From positions 1 through 30,636 of the forward strand of contig JBOGJI010000341.1 of the NCBI GenBank assembly GCA_050747865.1: a stretch of 30,636 bases of DNA, written 5' to 3'. The notes below the pieces were generated by a model. That model made no database searches. It worked only from the letters and a program-made list of their open reading frames with translations, and was not told where the DNA came from. Source of the DNA: JBOGJI01 sp050747865 (GTDB lineage Bacteria > Acidobacteriota > Thermoanaerobaculia > Multivoradales > JAHEKO01). Positions 22,885 through 30,636 of this stretch are shown in pieces; position 1 is the first letter of the stretch; the number at the start of each line of letters is the position of its first letter. The position numbers were made by a program, and so were the translations under genes.

Positions 22885-23535
22885 ATGCAGCTGCGCAGCG
22901 AGAGGAGCGCCACCGTTCCTCGACTGACACCGGAAGCGCCGGAGGAGCACAGCTCACTGGCCCTGCCGCGGTTGCTGGGGCGCCTCAGCCCCGAAGAGAA
23001 GACGGTCATCGTCGACCTGGGGGCGCCCTCCGAAGGGAACCTCCGCTATCTGTCCCAGTACCGTTGCCGCTTGCACATCGGGGACATCTTCGACGCCCTG
23101 CTGTCGGCCGGGGCCCTGGGCAACGGCGGCCCCGATGGTGAGGAGCCCGACATCGAGGGGATCTGCCGGGAAGCCATGTCGATCGACGACGACGAGCGCG
23201 TCGATCTGATCCTCGCCTGGAACCTGTTCGACTACCTGCGACCCGACCAGATCACCAGGCTAGCGAGCGTCCTGGCGCCGCATTGCCATGCGAAGACGGC
23301 GCTCTTCGCCCTCGTCACCTATCGCCAGCAGATGCCGGCTCGTCCGGGGCGTTACGAGGTCGTGTCCCCCGAGCTGCTCCACTACCGCGCATCCGGAGTC
23401 GCCGTCGAGAGCAGCCCGCGATACAAGGAGCCGGCGCTGACCCGGGCGCTGCCCGGCTTCGTCGTGGACCAGAGCTTCCTGCTGCGACACGGACAACACG
23501 AGTACATCTTTTCGTGGCAGGGTGAGAGCGCCTAG
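22885..23535 (+). CDS. Unassigned protein with SAM-methyltransferase-like pattern
   Basis: The 216-residue protein is not one I recognise by family. The order of elements resembles a class I methyltransferase: VIVDLGAPSEGNLRYLSQ (about 40-58, at the place of the SAM-binding Gly loop), an acidic segment, then DLILAWNLFDYLRPDQITRL (about 110-130, like motif IV) and a strand TALFALVTY. However, the Gly loop (DLGAPSEG) is not canonical, and activity is doubtful. No signal peptide or membrane segment is seen. It lies 59 bp after the bactofilin gene and overlaps the M16 peptidase start by 14 bases, so it belongs to this operon. Confidence 0.7.
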   Translation: MQLRSERSATVPRLTPEAPEEHSSLALPRLLGRLSPEEKTVIVDLGAPSEGNLRYLSQYRCRLHIGDIFDALLSAGALGNGGPDGEEPDIEGICREAMSIDDDERVDLILAWNLFDYLRPDQITRLASVLAPHCHAKTALFALVTYRQQMPARPGRYEVVSPELLHYRASGVAVESSPRYKEPALTRALPGFVVDQSFLLRHGQHEYIFSWQGESA

Positions 23536-24805
23536 CCTCCAGCCGCAGACGACTCGGTTGGACAACGGGTTGCGGGTCAACCTGCTGCCCGACAGCAGTC
23601 TTCCGCTGGTCGCCGTGAACCTCTGGTACCACGTCGGCTCGCGCCACGAGTCCCCCGGCCGCACCGGCCTCGCCCACCTCTTCGAGCACATGCTCTTCGA
23701 GGGCAGCGCACACGTCCCTGGCAACGACCATTTCCGGCTCATCCAGCAGGTCGGCGGCAGCGCCAACGGGTCGACCTGGTACGACCGCACCAACTACTAC
23801 GAGACCGTCCCCGCGCACTGTCTCGAGCTGGCCCTGTGGCTGGAGGCGGACCGTATGGGGTTTCTGCTGCCGGCGCTTACGCCCGAGAAGCTGGCCATCC
23901 AGCAGCAGGTAGTGCTCAACGAGCGCCGCGAGCGCATCGACAACCAGCCCTACGGCCTGGCCCTGGAGCGGCTCTTCGCCGGCCTCTACCCCGACTCCCA
24001 CCCCTACGGCTGGCCGGTCATCGGTACCCCCGAGGACATCGCCGCCGCCACCCTGGACGACGTGCGCAAGTTCTTCCAGACCTGGTATACGCCCGACAAC
24101 GCCGTCCTCACCCTGGTGGGCGACTTCGGAGCCGACGCCGCCCTCAGCCTGGTCGAACGCTGGTTCGCCGACATCCCCTCACGCGACACCCCCCACACGA
24201 ACACCAACCGGCCGCCCGATGCCCCCATCCGGCTCAACGGGCCGATGGACGAAGTCATGGGCGACCGGGTGGAGCTAGAGCGCTGCTACATCGGCTTCCG
24301 GCTGCCGCCCTACGGGACACCGGACTGGTACGCCGCCGACCTGCTCGCCGCGGTGCTGGCCACGGGAAAGGCCAGCCGTCTGTACAAGGATCTCGTCCAC
24401 GATCGCAAGATGGCCCACCAGGTGTCGGCCTCGACCCTGCCGACGGAGCTCGGCGGCAGCTTCCTGGTGGTGGCCACCGCATCCGACGACGACGGCGCCT
24501 CGGCGCTGGTCGAGCGTGTCCAGGCCCACCTCGGGGACGTGGCGCGCGGCGAGGTGTCCGCGGCGGCTGTCGAACGGGCGCGCAGCCAGGTGCTGAGCGG
24601 CTATGTCGAGTCGCTGCAGACGCTGGAGGAACGCGCCGACGAGATCTCCCAGTTCACCACCTTTCTCGACCGCCCCGACGCCTTGCACGACGAGTTCACT
24701 ACCTATTCCCGCATCCAGCCCGAAGACCTCGTCCGCGTGGCCCAACGCTGGCTGGCGCCCGCGGACGCCGTGATCCTGCGCGTGGTCCCGGAGGAGCGGC
24801 TCTGA
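23522..24805 (+). CDS. M16-family zinc metallopeptidase, catalytic subunit
   Basis: The 427-residue protein has the inverted zinc motif H52-LF-E55-H56 (LAHLFEHMLFEGS) and the distal zinc ligand Glu134 in VVLNERRERIDN, 78 residues later, as in active M16B peptidases. The second half is the usual non-catalytic M16 lobe. No clear signal peptide is seen, so it may be cytoplasmic. It starts at GTG, 14 bases inside the preceding gene, and its stop overlaps the likely CTG start of the second M16 gene. The pair resembles the bacterial two-subunit M16B peptidases, in which one subunit holds the zinc and the other helps bind substrate. Confidence 0.92.
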   Translation: MRAPSLQPQTTRLDNGLRVNLLPDSSLPLVAVNLWYHVGSRHESPGRTGLAHLFEHMLFEGSAHVPGNDHFRLIQQVGGSANGSTWYDRTNYYETVPAHCLELALWLEADRMGFLLPALTPEKLAIQQQVVLNERRERIDNQPYGLALERLFAGLYPDSHPYGWPVIGTPEDIAAATLDDVRKFFQTWYTPDNAVLTLVGDFGADAALSLVERWFADIPSRDTPHTNTNRPPDAPIRLNGPMDEVMGDRVELERCYIGFRLPPYGTPDWYAADLLAAVLATGKASRLYKDLVHDRKMAHQVSASTLPTELGGSFLVVATASDDDGASALVERVQAHLGDVARGEVSAAAVERARSQVLSGYVESLQTLEERADEISQFTTFLDRPDALHDEFTTYSRIQPEDLVRVAQRWLAPADAVILRVVPEERL

Positions 24806-26148
24806 CTCGCCAACTCGCTCGCGACCGCCAGCCCCCCCTCGGTCAGCCCCAGCCCTTCACCGTTCCGCGGCCGGAGGTCACGGAGCTGCCCGGCGACCTG
24901 CGTCTGGTGGTCGCGGTGGATCGCCGGCTGCCGCTCGTCTGTCTCGACTGGGTGCTCGCCGCCGGCTCCCAGCATGATCCACCGGCGCGGGCAGGACGAG
25001 CGACGCTGACGGCTTCGCTGCTCGACGAGGGTACACGCCGCTACACCGGCCCCGAGCTGTCCGAGCGCATCGAGGGCCTGGGAGGCGCGCTCGGCTGCAG
25101 CACCGACTGGGACGCCAGCTACGCGAGCTGCTCGGTGCTCGCCGAGCACCTGGAGCCCGCCGTCGAGATGCTCCAGCAAGTCGTCCGGCACCCGACCTTC
25201 CCGGAGGACGAGGTCGCGCGGTGCCGGGAGCAGCAGGTCGCACGACTGCGGCAACGGCGCGACGTTCCCTCCCGTCTGGCCGCCGACCAGGTGGCGGCCG
25301 CTCTCTACCCCGGGACTCCCTACGGCGTGCCCGTGGCCGGGCTGGTGGACACCGTCTCCTCGCTGACGAGGTCGGACCTGGCCGCGTACTGGAGCGACCA
25401 GCTCATGCCCTCCGAGTCGACAGTGGTCGCCGTCGGCGACCTGGACGCACGGCGCCTGGCGGAGCTGCTGCAGGCGGATCCACCGGGCCTCGACGGCGAG
25501 CCCGCGGCACCGCCTCCTCCTGTCGACCTGCCAGCCCGGGAAGGCACGCGAATATGGATCGTGGACCGGCCTCAAGGCTCGCAGACCGAGCTGCGGGTGG
25601 CCCACCCCGGTCCGCCGCGCGGCCACCCCGACTGGCCGACGCTGAAGCTGCTGTCCCTGCTGCTCGGCGGCACCTTCACCAGCCGCCTCATGCGCAGCCT
25701 GCGAGAGGAGCGCGGCCTGACCTACGGAGTGTCGGCGGGATTCCAGGCCCGCAAGGGCCCTGGCCCCTTTTCCGTCGCCACCGCCCTCTCTACCGACGGG
25801 GTCGGCGTCGCCGTCGGCCAGATCCTCGAGGAGATGGAGAAGCTGCGCCAGGAACCGCCGCCCGACGAGGAGCTGCGCGACACCTGCGATTTCCTGGTCG
25901 GTGTGGTGCCGCAGCGCTTCGAGACCGTCGAGGACATTGCTTCCCAGCTCGCCGCCCTGGCGGTCTTCGACCTCGGTTTCGACTACTTCGAGCGCTTCGA
26001 GTCCCTCCACCGCGCCGTCACCCCCGACCAGGTCCTCGACGCCGCCCGCCGCCATCTCCACCCCGACTCCTGCGCCGTCGTCGCCGTCGGCCCGGCAGCG
26101 GACCTCCGCCCCCAGCTCGAACGATTCGGCCCGGTCGAAGTGCTGTGA
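24802..26148 (+). CDS. M16-family peptidase-like protein, non-catalytic subunit (probable CTG start)
   Basis: The 448-residue protein aligns with M16 peptidases, but at the place of HxxEH it reads RATLTASLLDEGT, so it lacks the zinc site. The C-terminal LREERGLTYGVSAGF keeps the Arg/Tyr pair typical of the substrate-binding half. No ATG, GTG or TTG fits the N-terminus of the fold. CTG at 24802 overlaps the upstream TGA (CTGA) and has GGAGGAG five bases before it, so I take it as the start. The first in-frame GTG comes over 100 bases later and would remove the first strand. It should form a heterodimer with the preceding catalytic subunit. Confidence 0.85.
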   Translation: MTRQLARDRQPPLGQPQPFTVPRPEVTELPGDLRLVVAVDRRLPLVCLDWVLAAGSQHDPPARAGRATLTASLLDEGTRRYTGPELSERIEGLGGALGCSTDWDASYASCSVLAEHLEPAVEMLQQVVRHPTFPEDEVARCREQQVARLRQRRDVPSRLAADQVAAALYPGTPYGVPVAGLVDTVSSLTRSDLAAYWSDQLMPSESTVVAVGDLDARRLAELLQADPPGLDGEPAAPPPPVDLPAREGTRIWIVDRPQGSQTELRVAHPGPPRGHPDWPTLKLLSLLLGGTFTSRLMRSLREERGLTYGVSAGFQARKGPGPFSVATALSTDGVGVAVGQILEEMEKLRQEPPPDEELRDTCDFLVGVVPQRFETVEDIASQLAALAVFDLGFDYFERFESLHRAVTPDQVLDAARRHLHPDSCAVVAVGPAADLRPQLERFGPVEVL

Positions 26149-26154
26149 TCGCTG

Positions 26155-26163
26155 TGCTATATT
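26155..26163 (+). promoter_or_regulatory. Extended -10 promoter element before the EF-G-like gene
   Basis: TGCTATATT has the TGn extension and a near-consensus -10. A weak -35 (TCGAAG, 26135-26140) lies 17 bases upstream, inside the M16 coding end. Transcription would begin about 25 bases before the ATG. Confidence 0.5.
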
Positions 26164-26195
26164 GCGGATTCCCTTAGAGATATGGAGGATTCCGG

Positions 26196-28283
26196 ATGCA
26201 GGTAGATGGTCCCGAACGGATCCGCAATCTGGCCCTGACGGGTCATAGCGACACCGGGAAGACCACACTGGCGAACGCGCTGCTGTATGCCGGCGGGGCG
26301 GTGAACCGGATGGCTCGGGTCGACGACGGCAACACGGTCACCGACTTCGATCCCGAGGAGATCGAGCGCCGCATCTCGATCGGGATGGCGGCCTGTTACA
26401 CGCCCTGGCGGGGCCACAAGGTGAATCTGCTGGACTGTCCGGGCTACGGCATCTTCTTCGCGGAGACGCGAGGGGCGATGCGGGCGGCTGATGCAGCCGT
26501 GCTGTGCGTCAACGCGGTCGCCGGCATCGAGGTGGTGACCGAGCGGGTGTGGGAGTTCGCCGGTCAGGTCGGCGTGCCGCTGGTGGTGCACCTGACGATG
26601 ATGGATCGCGAGCGGGCCGATTTCGATCGCGTGGTCGCGGCGCTGGCGGAAGGTTTCGACCGCGCGATGGTGCCGGTACAGCTCCCCCTGGGGCGCGAGG
26701 CGGAGTTCGCGGGCGTCGTCGATCTGATTGCCGAGAAGGCATGGGAGTTCGAGCGCGACGGGAACGGTCAGGGGAAGGCGCGGGAGATCCCCGAAGATCT
26801 GTCAGAGCGCGCGGCGGCGGCGCGCACCCGGCTGGTGGAGCTGGTGGCCGAAAACGATGACACCCTCATGGAGCGCTACTTCGAGGCGGGGACTCTCACC
26901 GCCGACGAGCTGCGGGCGGGCCTCGCCAAGGCGGTGGCGGCGCGACGGGTCTTCCCCATCACCTGCGGATGCCCTGCCCACAACATCGGCGTCGCGCCGC
27001 TGCTCGATCTCATCGTCGACGCGCTGCCGTCGCCGGTGGCGCGGCCCGTCTTCGCGGCCCACACCATCGGCGGCGAACCCGCGGAAGTGGCTGCGGAGGG
27101 CGACGGAGCCGCCGCGGCGCTGGTGTTCAAGACGCTGAACGACCCCTTCAGCGGCAAGCTCTCCCTGATGCGGGTGGTCCGCGGGACCCTCACCTCGGAC
27201 TCCAGCGCTTGGAACGTGCGCGCCGAGGAACAGGAGAAGCTCGGCACCCTGCTGCACGTCCAGGGCAAACACGGCGAGGGTACCCCCCGGCTGGTCACCG
27301 GCGACATCGGCGCGGTCGCCAAGCTCCATCACACGCGGACCGGCGACAGCCTCACCGACAAGGGGGCGCCAGTACACCTCGGCTGGATCGAGATCCGGCC
27401 GCCCGCCATGGCCTTCGCGGTGGAGCCCAAGTCCAAGGGGGACGAGGAGAAGATTGGCGACGCCCTCGAGCGCCTGATGGACGAGGACCCGACGCTGCAC
27501 GTCGGGCGCGACCCGGAGACCGGTGAGTTCCTGATCTCCGGCACCGGCCAGCTCCACGTCGAGATCGCGGTGGCGCGGCTCAAGAAGCGGTACAAGGTGG
27601 AGGTCATCCTGCATCCGCCGCGCGTGCCCTATCGCGAGACCATCCGCCGCGCCGCGGAAGGCCACGGACGTCACAAGAAGCAGACCGGGGGGCGGGGTCA
27701 GTTCGCCGACTGCAAGGTCAAGCTCGAGCCTCTGGCGCGCGGCGAAGGCTTCGACTTCGTGGATGAGATCTACGGCGGCGCGATCCCCCAGGGATACCGC
27801 CCGGCGGTGCGCAAGGGAATCGAGGAAGCCTGCCGCAAGGGCTATCTAGCCGGAAATCCGGTGGTCGACCTCCGGGTGCGCCTGCTGGACGGGCAGTACC
27901 ACGAGGTCGACTCCTCGGAGATGGCCTTCAAGATCGCCGGCTCCCTGGCGTTCAAGGACGCCATGGCGCGCGCCGCCGCGGTACTGCTCGAGCCGATGAT
28001 GGCGGTCGAGATCGTCACCACGGAAGACCACACCGGGGACGTCATCAGCGATCTCTCCCAGCGCCGGGGCCGGCCGCAGGGGATGGAGACCCGGGACGGG
28101 CAGCAGATCGTCAAGGCCACGGTGCCGCTGGCGGAGATGCTCGACTACGAGCCCACGCTGCGCTCGATGACCCAGGGCCGGGCTCGCTTCCAGATGGAGC
28201 TCTCCCACTACGAGGAAGTGCCGAAACAGGTCCAGGACAAGCTGATCGCCGAGGCGGAAGGACGGAAGGCCGCACAAGCGTGA
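26196..28283 (+). CDS. fusA: Elongation factor G paralogue (FusA2-like) with divergent GTP-binding motifs
   Basis: The 695-residue protein has all five EF-G domains. G1 is GHSDTGKT (16-23). The switch I region reads TDFDPEEIERRISI. G3 is D80-C-P-G-Y84, with Tyr replacing the catalytic His of DTPGH. At G4 the usual NKMD is T134-M-M-D137, so both the Asn and the Lys are lost. G5 reads GCP (258-260) instead of GSA. Domains III-V are well conserved, including KKQTGGRGQF, YHEVDSSEMAFKIAGSLAFK and LRSMTQGRARFQMEL. It is therefore likely an EF-G-like ribosome factor whose GTPase use is altered; the real fusA should be elsewhere, near tuf and rpsL. GGAGG lies seven bases before the ATG, and an extended -10 precedes it. 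The next genes are convergent. Confidence 0.88.
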   Translation: MQVDGPERIRNLALTGHSDTGKTTLANALLYAGGAVNRMARVDDGNTVTDFDPEEIERRISIGMAACYTPWRGHKVNLLDCPGYGIFFAETRGAMRAADAAVLCVNAVAGIEVVTERVWEFAGQVGVPLVVHLTMMDRERADFDRVVAALAEGFDRAMVPVQLPLGREAEFAGVVDLIAEKAWEFERDGNGQGKAREIPEDLSERAAAARTRLVELVAENDDTLMERYFEAGTLTADELRAGLAKAVAARRVFPITCGCPAHNIGVAPLLDLIVDALPSPVARPVFAAHTIGGEPAEVAAEGDGAAAALVFKTLNDPFSGKLSLMRVVRGTLTSDSSAWNVRAEEQEKLGTLLHVQGKHGEGTPRLVTGDIGAVAKLHHTRTGDSLTDKGAPVHLGWIEIRPPAMAFAVEPKSKGDEEKIGDALERLMDEDPTLHVGRDPETGEFLISGTGQLHVEIAVARLKKRYKVEVILHPPRVPYRETIRRAAEGHGRHKKQTGGRGQFADCKVKLEPLARGEGFDFVDEIYGGAIPQGYRPAVRKGIEEACRKGYLAGNPVVDLRVRLLDGQYHEVDSSEMAFKIAGSLAFKDAMARAAAVLLEPMMAVEIVTTEDHTGDVISDLSQRRGRPQGMETRDGQQIVKATVPLAEMLDYEPTLRSMTQGRARFQMELSHYEEVPKQVQDKLIAEAEGRKAAQA

Positions 28284-28301
28284 CCTCCGCACTGGGGAAG
28301 A

Positions 28302-28370
28302 GGGGTCAGGGGTCAGGGGTCAGGGGTCAGGGGTGTTCCTCTCGTCCCTGACCCCCTGAACCCTGATCCC
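28302..28370. repeat. GGGGTCA tandem repeat with degenerate inverted arm (G-quadruplex-like)
   Basis: Five GGGG runs spaced by TCA (28302-28333) fit the G-quadruplex pattern on the plus strand. A degenerate complementary arm with CCCTGA/CCCTGAA-type units (28346-28370) follows, so the segment can also fold as a long imperfect hairpin. It lies between the ends of two convergent genes and could act as a bidirectional terminator. I see no flanking target duplication. Confidence 0.85.
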
Positions 28371-28386
28371 TGGGTGGAGGGCAGGG

Positions 28387-28740
28387 CTATTCGACGAATT
28401 CCAGCACGGCCATCTCGGCGCCGTCGCTGTTCCTTGGGCCGAGCTTGACGACCCGCAGGTAGCCTCCGGGCCGGTCGGTGAACCGGGGGGCGATCTCGTC
28501 GAAGACTTTGGAGACGTGGGCGCGGTCCGGCAGCCAGCGGCGCACCCAGCGGCGCGCCGGTATCGTGCCGGTGCGGCCGCGCGTGACCACCTTCTCGGCA
28601 ATGGGCCTGAGCTCCTTGGCCTTGGCCAGGGTGGTGACGATCCGCCCGTGCTCTACCAGCGAGGCGAGCTGATTGCGAAACAGGGCCTGCCGGTGCGACG
28701 TGGTGCGGCCGAGCTTCCGGCCGTGAACATTGTGCCTCAC
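28387..28740 (-). CDS. rplQ: 50S ribosomal protein L17
   Basis: The 117-residue protein begins MRHNVHGRKLGRTTSHRQAL and contains LVEHGRIVTTLAKAKELRPI, both diagnostic of L17, which binds 23S rRNA near the peptide exit tunnel. The length is as usual. It starts at GTG two bases after the rpoA stop and is the last gene of the alpha operon here. The G-rich repeat beyond it may end the transcript. Confidence 0.97.
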   Translation of the reverse strand: MRHNVHGRKLGRTTSHRQALFRNQLASLVEHGRIVTTLAKAKELRPIAEKVVTRGRTGTIPARRWVRRWLPDRAHVSKVFDEIAPRFTDRPGGYLRVVKLGPRNSDGAEMAVLEFVE

Positions 28741-28742
28741 GA

Positions 28743-29705
28743 TTACGCCCCGCTGCCCGGCTGCATGCCGAGCTTCAGCCCCAGATCGGCGAGCACGGTC
28801 TGCACCTCTTCGAGGGACTTCTGACCGAAGCCCTTGGTCTCCAGGACCTCGCCTTCGGACCGCGCGATCAGATCGCGCAAGGTCAGGATGTTGGCGTTCT
28901 TGAGGCTGTTCAGGGTCCGCGTCTCGAGGTCCAGCTCGTCGACGGTGCGCGCCAGCAGCTCGTCCATCGGCGAGGCCTCGCCCTCCGCCTCGACGCCCGC
29001 ACCGATCTCCTCCGGCGCCTGCACGAAGATGGCGAGGTGCTCACGCAGCAGCGACGCTGACAGCGACAGCGCCTCATCGGGGCTCACCGTCCCGTTGGTC
29101 CAGATCTCCAGGATCAGGCGCTCGTAGTCGGTGGTGCGGCCCAGGCGGGCGGCCTCGACGCGGTAGTTGACCCGCTTGACGGGCGAGTGCACCGAGTCGA
29201 CGGGAATCCAGCCGATCCCCATGCTCTCGTCGAAGTTCTTCTCCGCACTCACATAACCGCGCCCCAGGGCCACGCGAGCCTGGAGCTTGAGCACACCCTC
29301 CTCGTTGAGGGTCGCGATCGGAGCGTCCGGATCGCAGATCTCCACCTGCGGGTCGGCATTGAACTGCCCGGCCGTCACGTCCCCCGCGCCTCTGGCCTCG
29401 AGGGTGATGACCCGCGCCTCGTCGCCGTGCAGCTTGAGCGGGATGCCCTTCAAGTTCAGGATGACGTCGGTCACGTCCTCGACCACGCCCGGCATGGACG
29501 AAAACTCGTGCAGCACTCCTTCGATCTGGACCGCGGTGACGGCGGCTCCCTCGATCGACGAGAGCAAGCAGCGCCGCATGGCGTTGCCGATGGTGGTGGC
29601 GAAGCCGCGCTCCAACGGCTGGGCAATGAACTTCCCGTAGGTCGGGGTCAGCGACTCGCCGTCGATCTCCACGCTCTTCGGTCTTTGAAATCCCTTCCAA
29701 CGCAT
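28743..29705 (-). CDS. rpoA: DNA-directed RNA polymerase subunit alpha
   Basis: The 320-residue protein has the alpha N-terminal domain for dimerisation and beta/beta-prime assembly (about 1-230: PLERGFATTIGNAMRRCLLS). An acidic linker (EEIGAGVEAEGEA) joins it to the C-terminal DNA- and activator-binding domain (about 255-315: LNSLKNANILTLRDLIARSE, ETKGFGQKSLEEV). Length and order are standard. GGAGGAG lies five bases before the ATG. It follows rpsD by 20 bases and precedes rplQ by two. Confidence 0.98.
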   Translation of the reverse strand: MRWKGFQRPKSVEIDGESLTPTYGKFIAQPLERGFATTIGNAMRRCLLSSIEGAAVTAVQIEGVLHEFSSMPGVVEDVTDVILNLKGIPLKLHGDEARVITLEARGAGDVTAGQFNADPQVEICDPDAPIATLNEEGVLKLQARVALGRGYVSAEKNFDESMGIGWIPVDSVHSPVKRVNYRVEAARLGRTTDYERLILEIWTNGTVSPDEALSLSASLLREHLAIFVQAPEEIGAGVEAEGEASPMDELLARTVDELDLETRTLNSLKNANILTLRDLIARSEGEVLETKGFGQKSLEEVQTVLADLGLKLGMQPGSGA

Positions 29706-29725
29706 GATGACTCCTCCGAATACTC

Positions 29726-30355
29726 CTACTTGCTGTACAGCTCCACGATGAGTTGCTCTTCGATGGGGAGCTTGATGTCTTCACGGGTGGGCAACGCCAC
29801 CACGCGTCCGGTGTAGTTGTCGGCGTCCAGCTCCAGCCAGGCCGGAACTCCACGCCCGCGGACCGTGTCCAGGCTCTGGCGGATGAAGTCGTTCTTGCGG
29901 CTCTTCTCCTTCACCGACACGGTCTGATCCTGGCGCACCTGGTACGAGGGGATGGTGGTCTTGCGTCCGTCCACCTGGATGTGCCCGTGGCGCACCAGCT
30001 GCCGGGCCTGGGCCCGGGAAGAGGCGAAGCCGAGGGCGAAGACGACGTTGTCGAGCCGCCGCTCGAGCATGACCAGAAGGTTCTCGCCGGTGATGCCCTT
30101 GCGCCGATCCGCCTCCTTGAAATAGGTGCGGAACTGGCTCTCCAGCACTCCGTAGATGCGCTTGACCTTCTGCTTCTCGCGCAACTGGATGCCGTACCCC
30201 TGCATGCGGCGGCCCCGCCGCTGCCCGTGCTGCCCCGGCGGGTAGCCGCGGCGCTCGATGGCGCACTTCTCCTTGAAGCAGCGGTCCCCTTTCAGGAACA
30301 GCTTCATCCGCTCCCGGCGGCAGAGCCGGCAGACGGATCCCGTGTATCTGGCCAC
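29726..30355 (-). CDS. rpsD: 30S ribosomal protein S4 (zinc-binding, C+ form)
   Basis: The 209-residue protein is the primary 16S rRNA-binding protein S4. The N-terminus has CRLCRRERMKLFLKGDRC followed by FKEKC, the four-Cys zinc site of the C+ form. The S4 RNA-binding domain follows (about 100-160: ERRLDNVVFALGFASSRAQA, RQLVRHGHIQVDGRK). It starts at GTG with AGGAG upstream. In many bacteria S4 represses its own operon by binding a leader structure. The 113-bp gap before rpsD here holds two hairpins that could serve this role. Confidence 0.98.
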   Translation of the reverse strand: MARYTGSVCRLCRRERMKLFLKGDRCFKEKCAIERRGYPPGQHGQRRGRRMQGYGIQLREKQKVKRIYGVLESQFRTYFKEADRRKGITGENLLVMLERRLDNVVFALGFASSRAQARQLVRHGHIQVDGRKTTIPSYQVRQDQTVSVKEKSRKNDFIRQSLDTVRGRGVPAWLELDADNYTGRVVALPTREDIKLPIEEQLIVELYSK

Positions 30356-30377
30356 TGGTTTCTCTCCTTACGTCCTC

Positions 30378-30452
30378 TCCCCGACGCTACGGGGACTTCG
30401 ACTCTGGAAGACGTCGGGACGCGAGCCCGGCACACCCGGGTTCCGGCGTCCC
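30378..30452 (-). promoter_or_regulatory. Hairpins in the rpsK-rpsD gap (possible S4 autoregulatory site)
   Basis: A compound hairpin pairs GGGACGC (30416-30422) with GCGTCCC (30446-30452) and contains an inner CCCGG/CCGGG stem (30426-30430 with 30436-30440). A second one, TCCCCG/CGGGGA (30378-30395), lies closer to the rpsD start. The gap is long for this operon. Autoregulation by S4 is known in other bacteria; that it works through these structures is inference. Confidence 0.45.
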
Positions 30453-30468
30453 GCGTGATCGATTTTCT

Positions 30469-30636
30469 CTACACCCGGCGCCGCTTACGCGGCCGGCAGC
30501 CGTTGTGCGGGATGGGGGTGACGTCCTTGATCGACTTGACCTCGATCCCCGCCGCCTGCAGCGCCCGGATCGCCGACTCGCGGCCGGCGCCGGGGCCCTT
30601 GACCAGCACGTCCACCGAGCGGACGCCGAGGTCCTT
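30469..30636 (-). CDS. rpsK: 30S ribosomal protein S11, C-terminal part (cut by window end)
   Basis: The last 55 residues are visible. VDVLVKGPGAGRESAIRAL and VTPIPHNGCRPRKRRRV are diagnostic of S11, which lies on the 30S platform at the Shine-Dalgarno duplex. The 5' part is outside the window. Its place before rpsD, rpoA and rplQ matches the classical alpha operon (rpsM-rpsK-rpsD-rpoA-rplQ). Confidence 0.97.
   Translation of the reverse strand, partial: KDLGVRSVDVLVKGPGAGRESAIRALQAAGIEVKSIKDVTPIPHNGCRPRKRRRV

Noticed and set aside
28302..28333. CRISPR array
   Set aside because: The repeat unit is 7 bases with no spacers; it is a simple tandem repeat.

Overview
The window is high-GC bacterial DNA, about 30.6 kb, densely packed with genes on both strands. 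The gene families suggest a free-living Gram-negative-type bacterium. A high-GC Acidobacteriota lineage (for example Thermoanaerobaculia or a relative) is my best guess. The hints are a very long GreA-domain protein, a PDZ/SpoIIE phosphatase, a bactofilin, paired M16 peptidases and an EF-G paralogue. This is an inference from gene content only; no rRNA is present to settle it.

Left edge (1-2.4 kb) is accessory DNA. It starts with the 3' remnant of an IS transposase. Two exported thioredoxin-fold genes follow, each preceded by a near-identical 52-bp leader that carries the ribosome binding site. The first gene has an in-frame TGA exactly where the first Cys of a CxxC redox motif is expected. 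A hairpin directly downstream has a GGUCU-containing loop, as in the E. coli fdhF SECIS. I read this as a selenocysteine (UxxC) thioredoxin-like protein. The second gene fuses a heavy-metal-associated (HMA) domain to a TlpA/redoxin domain, each with one canonical Cys replaced. A small Cys-rich ORF with a strong ribosome binding site follows and runs antisense into the next gene, so this operon looks cut off.

Region 2.4-9.8 kb: on the minus strand, a sodium:solute symporter followed by a DrrAB-type ABC exporter. On the plus strand, a PDZ / multi-TM / GAF-like / SpoIIE phosphatase translationally coupled to a TPR protein. A tRNA-Pro(CGG) with its own promoter lies at 9.85 kb.

Region 10-22 kb: a fatty-acid oxidation pair (acyl-CoA synthetase and FadJ-type multifunctional enzyme); a minus-strand RodZ-like protein with a PP2C phosphatase; a 701-aa GreA-domain protein; a minus-strand cell-envelope group (N-acetylmuramoyl-L-alanine amidase, ECF sigma factor, zinc-binding anti-sigma factor); and a CCA/poly(A) nucleotidyltransferase.

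Region 22-30.6 kb: a bactofilin, an unrecognised SAM-methyltransferase-like protein, a catalytic and a non-catalytic M16 peptidase subunit (the second probably starting at CTG), and an EF-G paralogue with unusual GTP-binding motifs. After a G-quadruplex-like repeat between convergent genes, the minus strand carries the end of the ribosomal alpha operon in classical order: rpsK (partial), rpsD, rpoA, rplQ.
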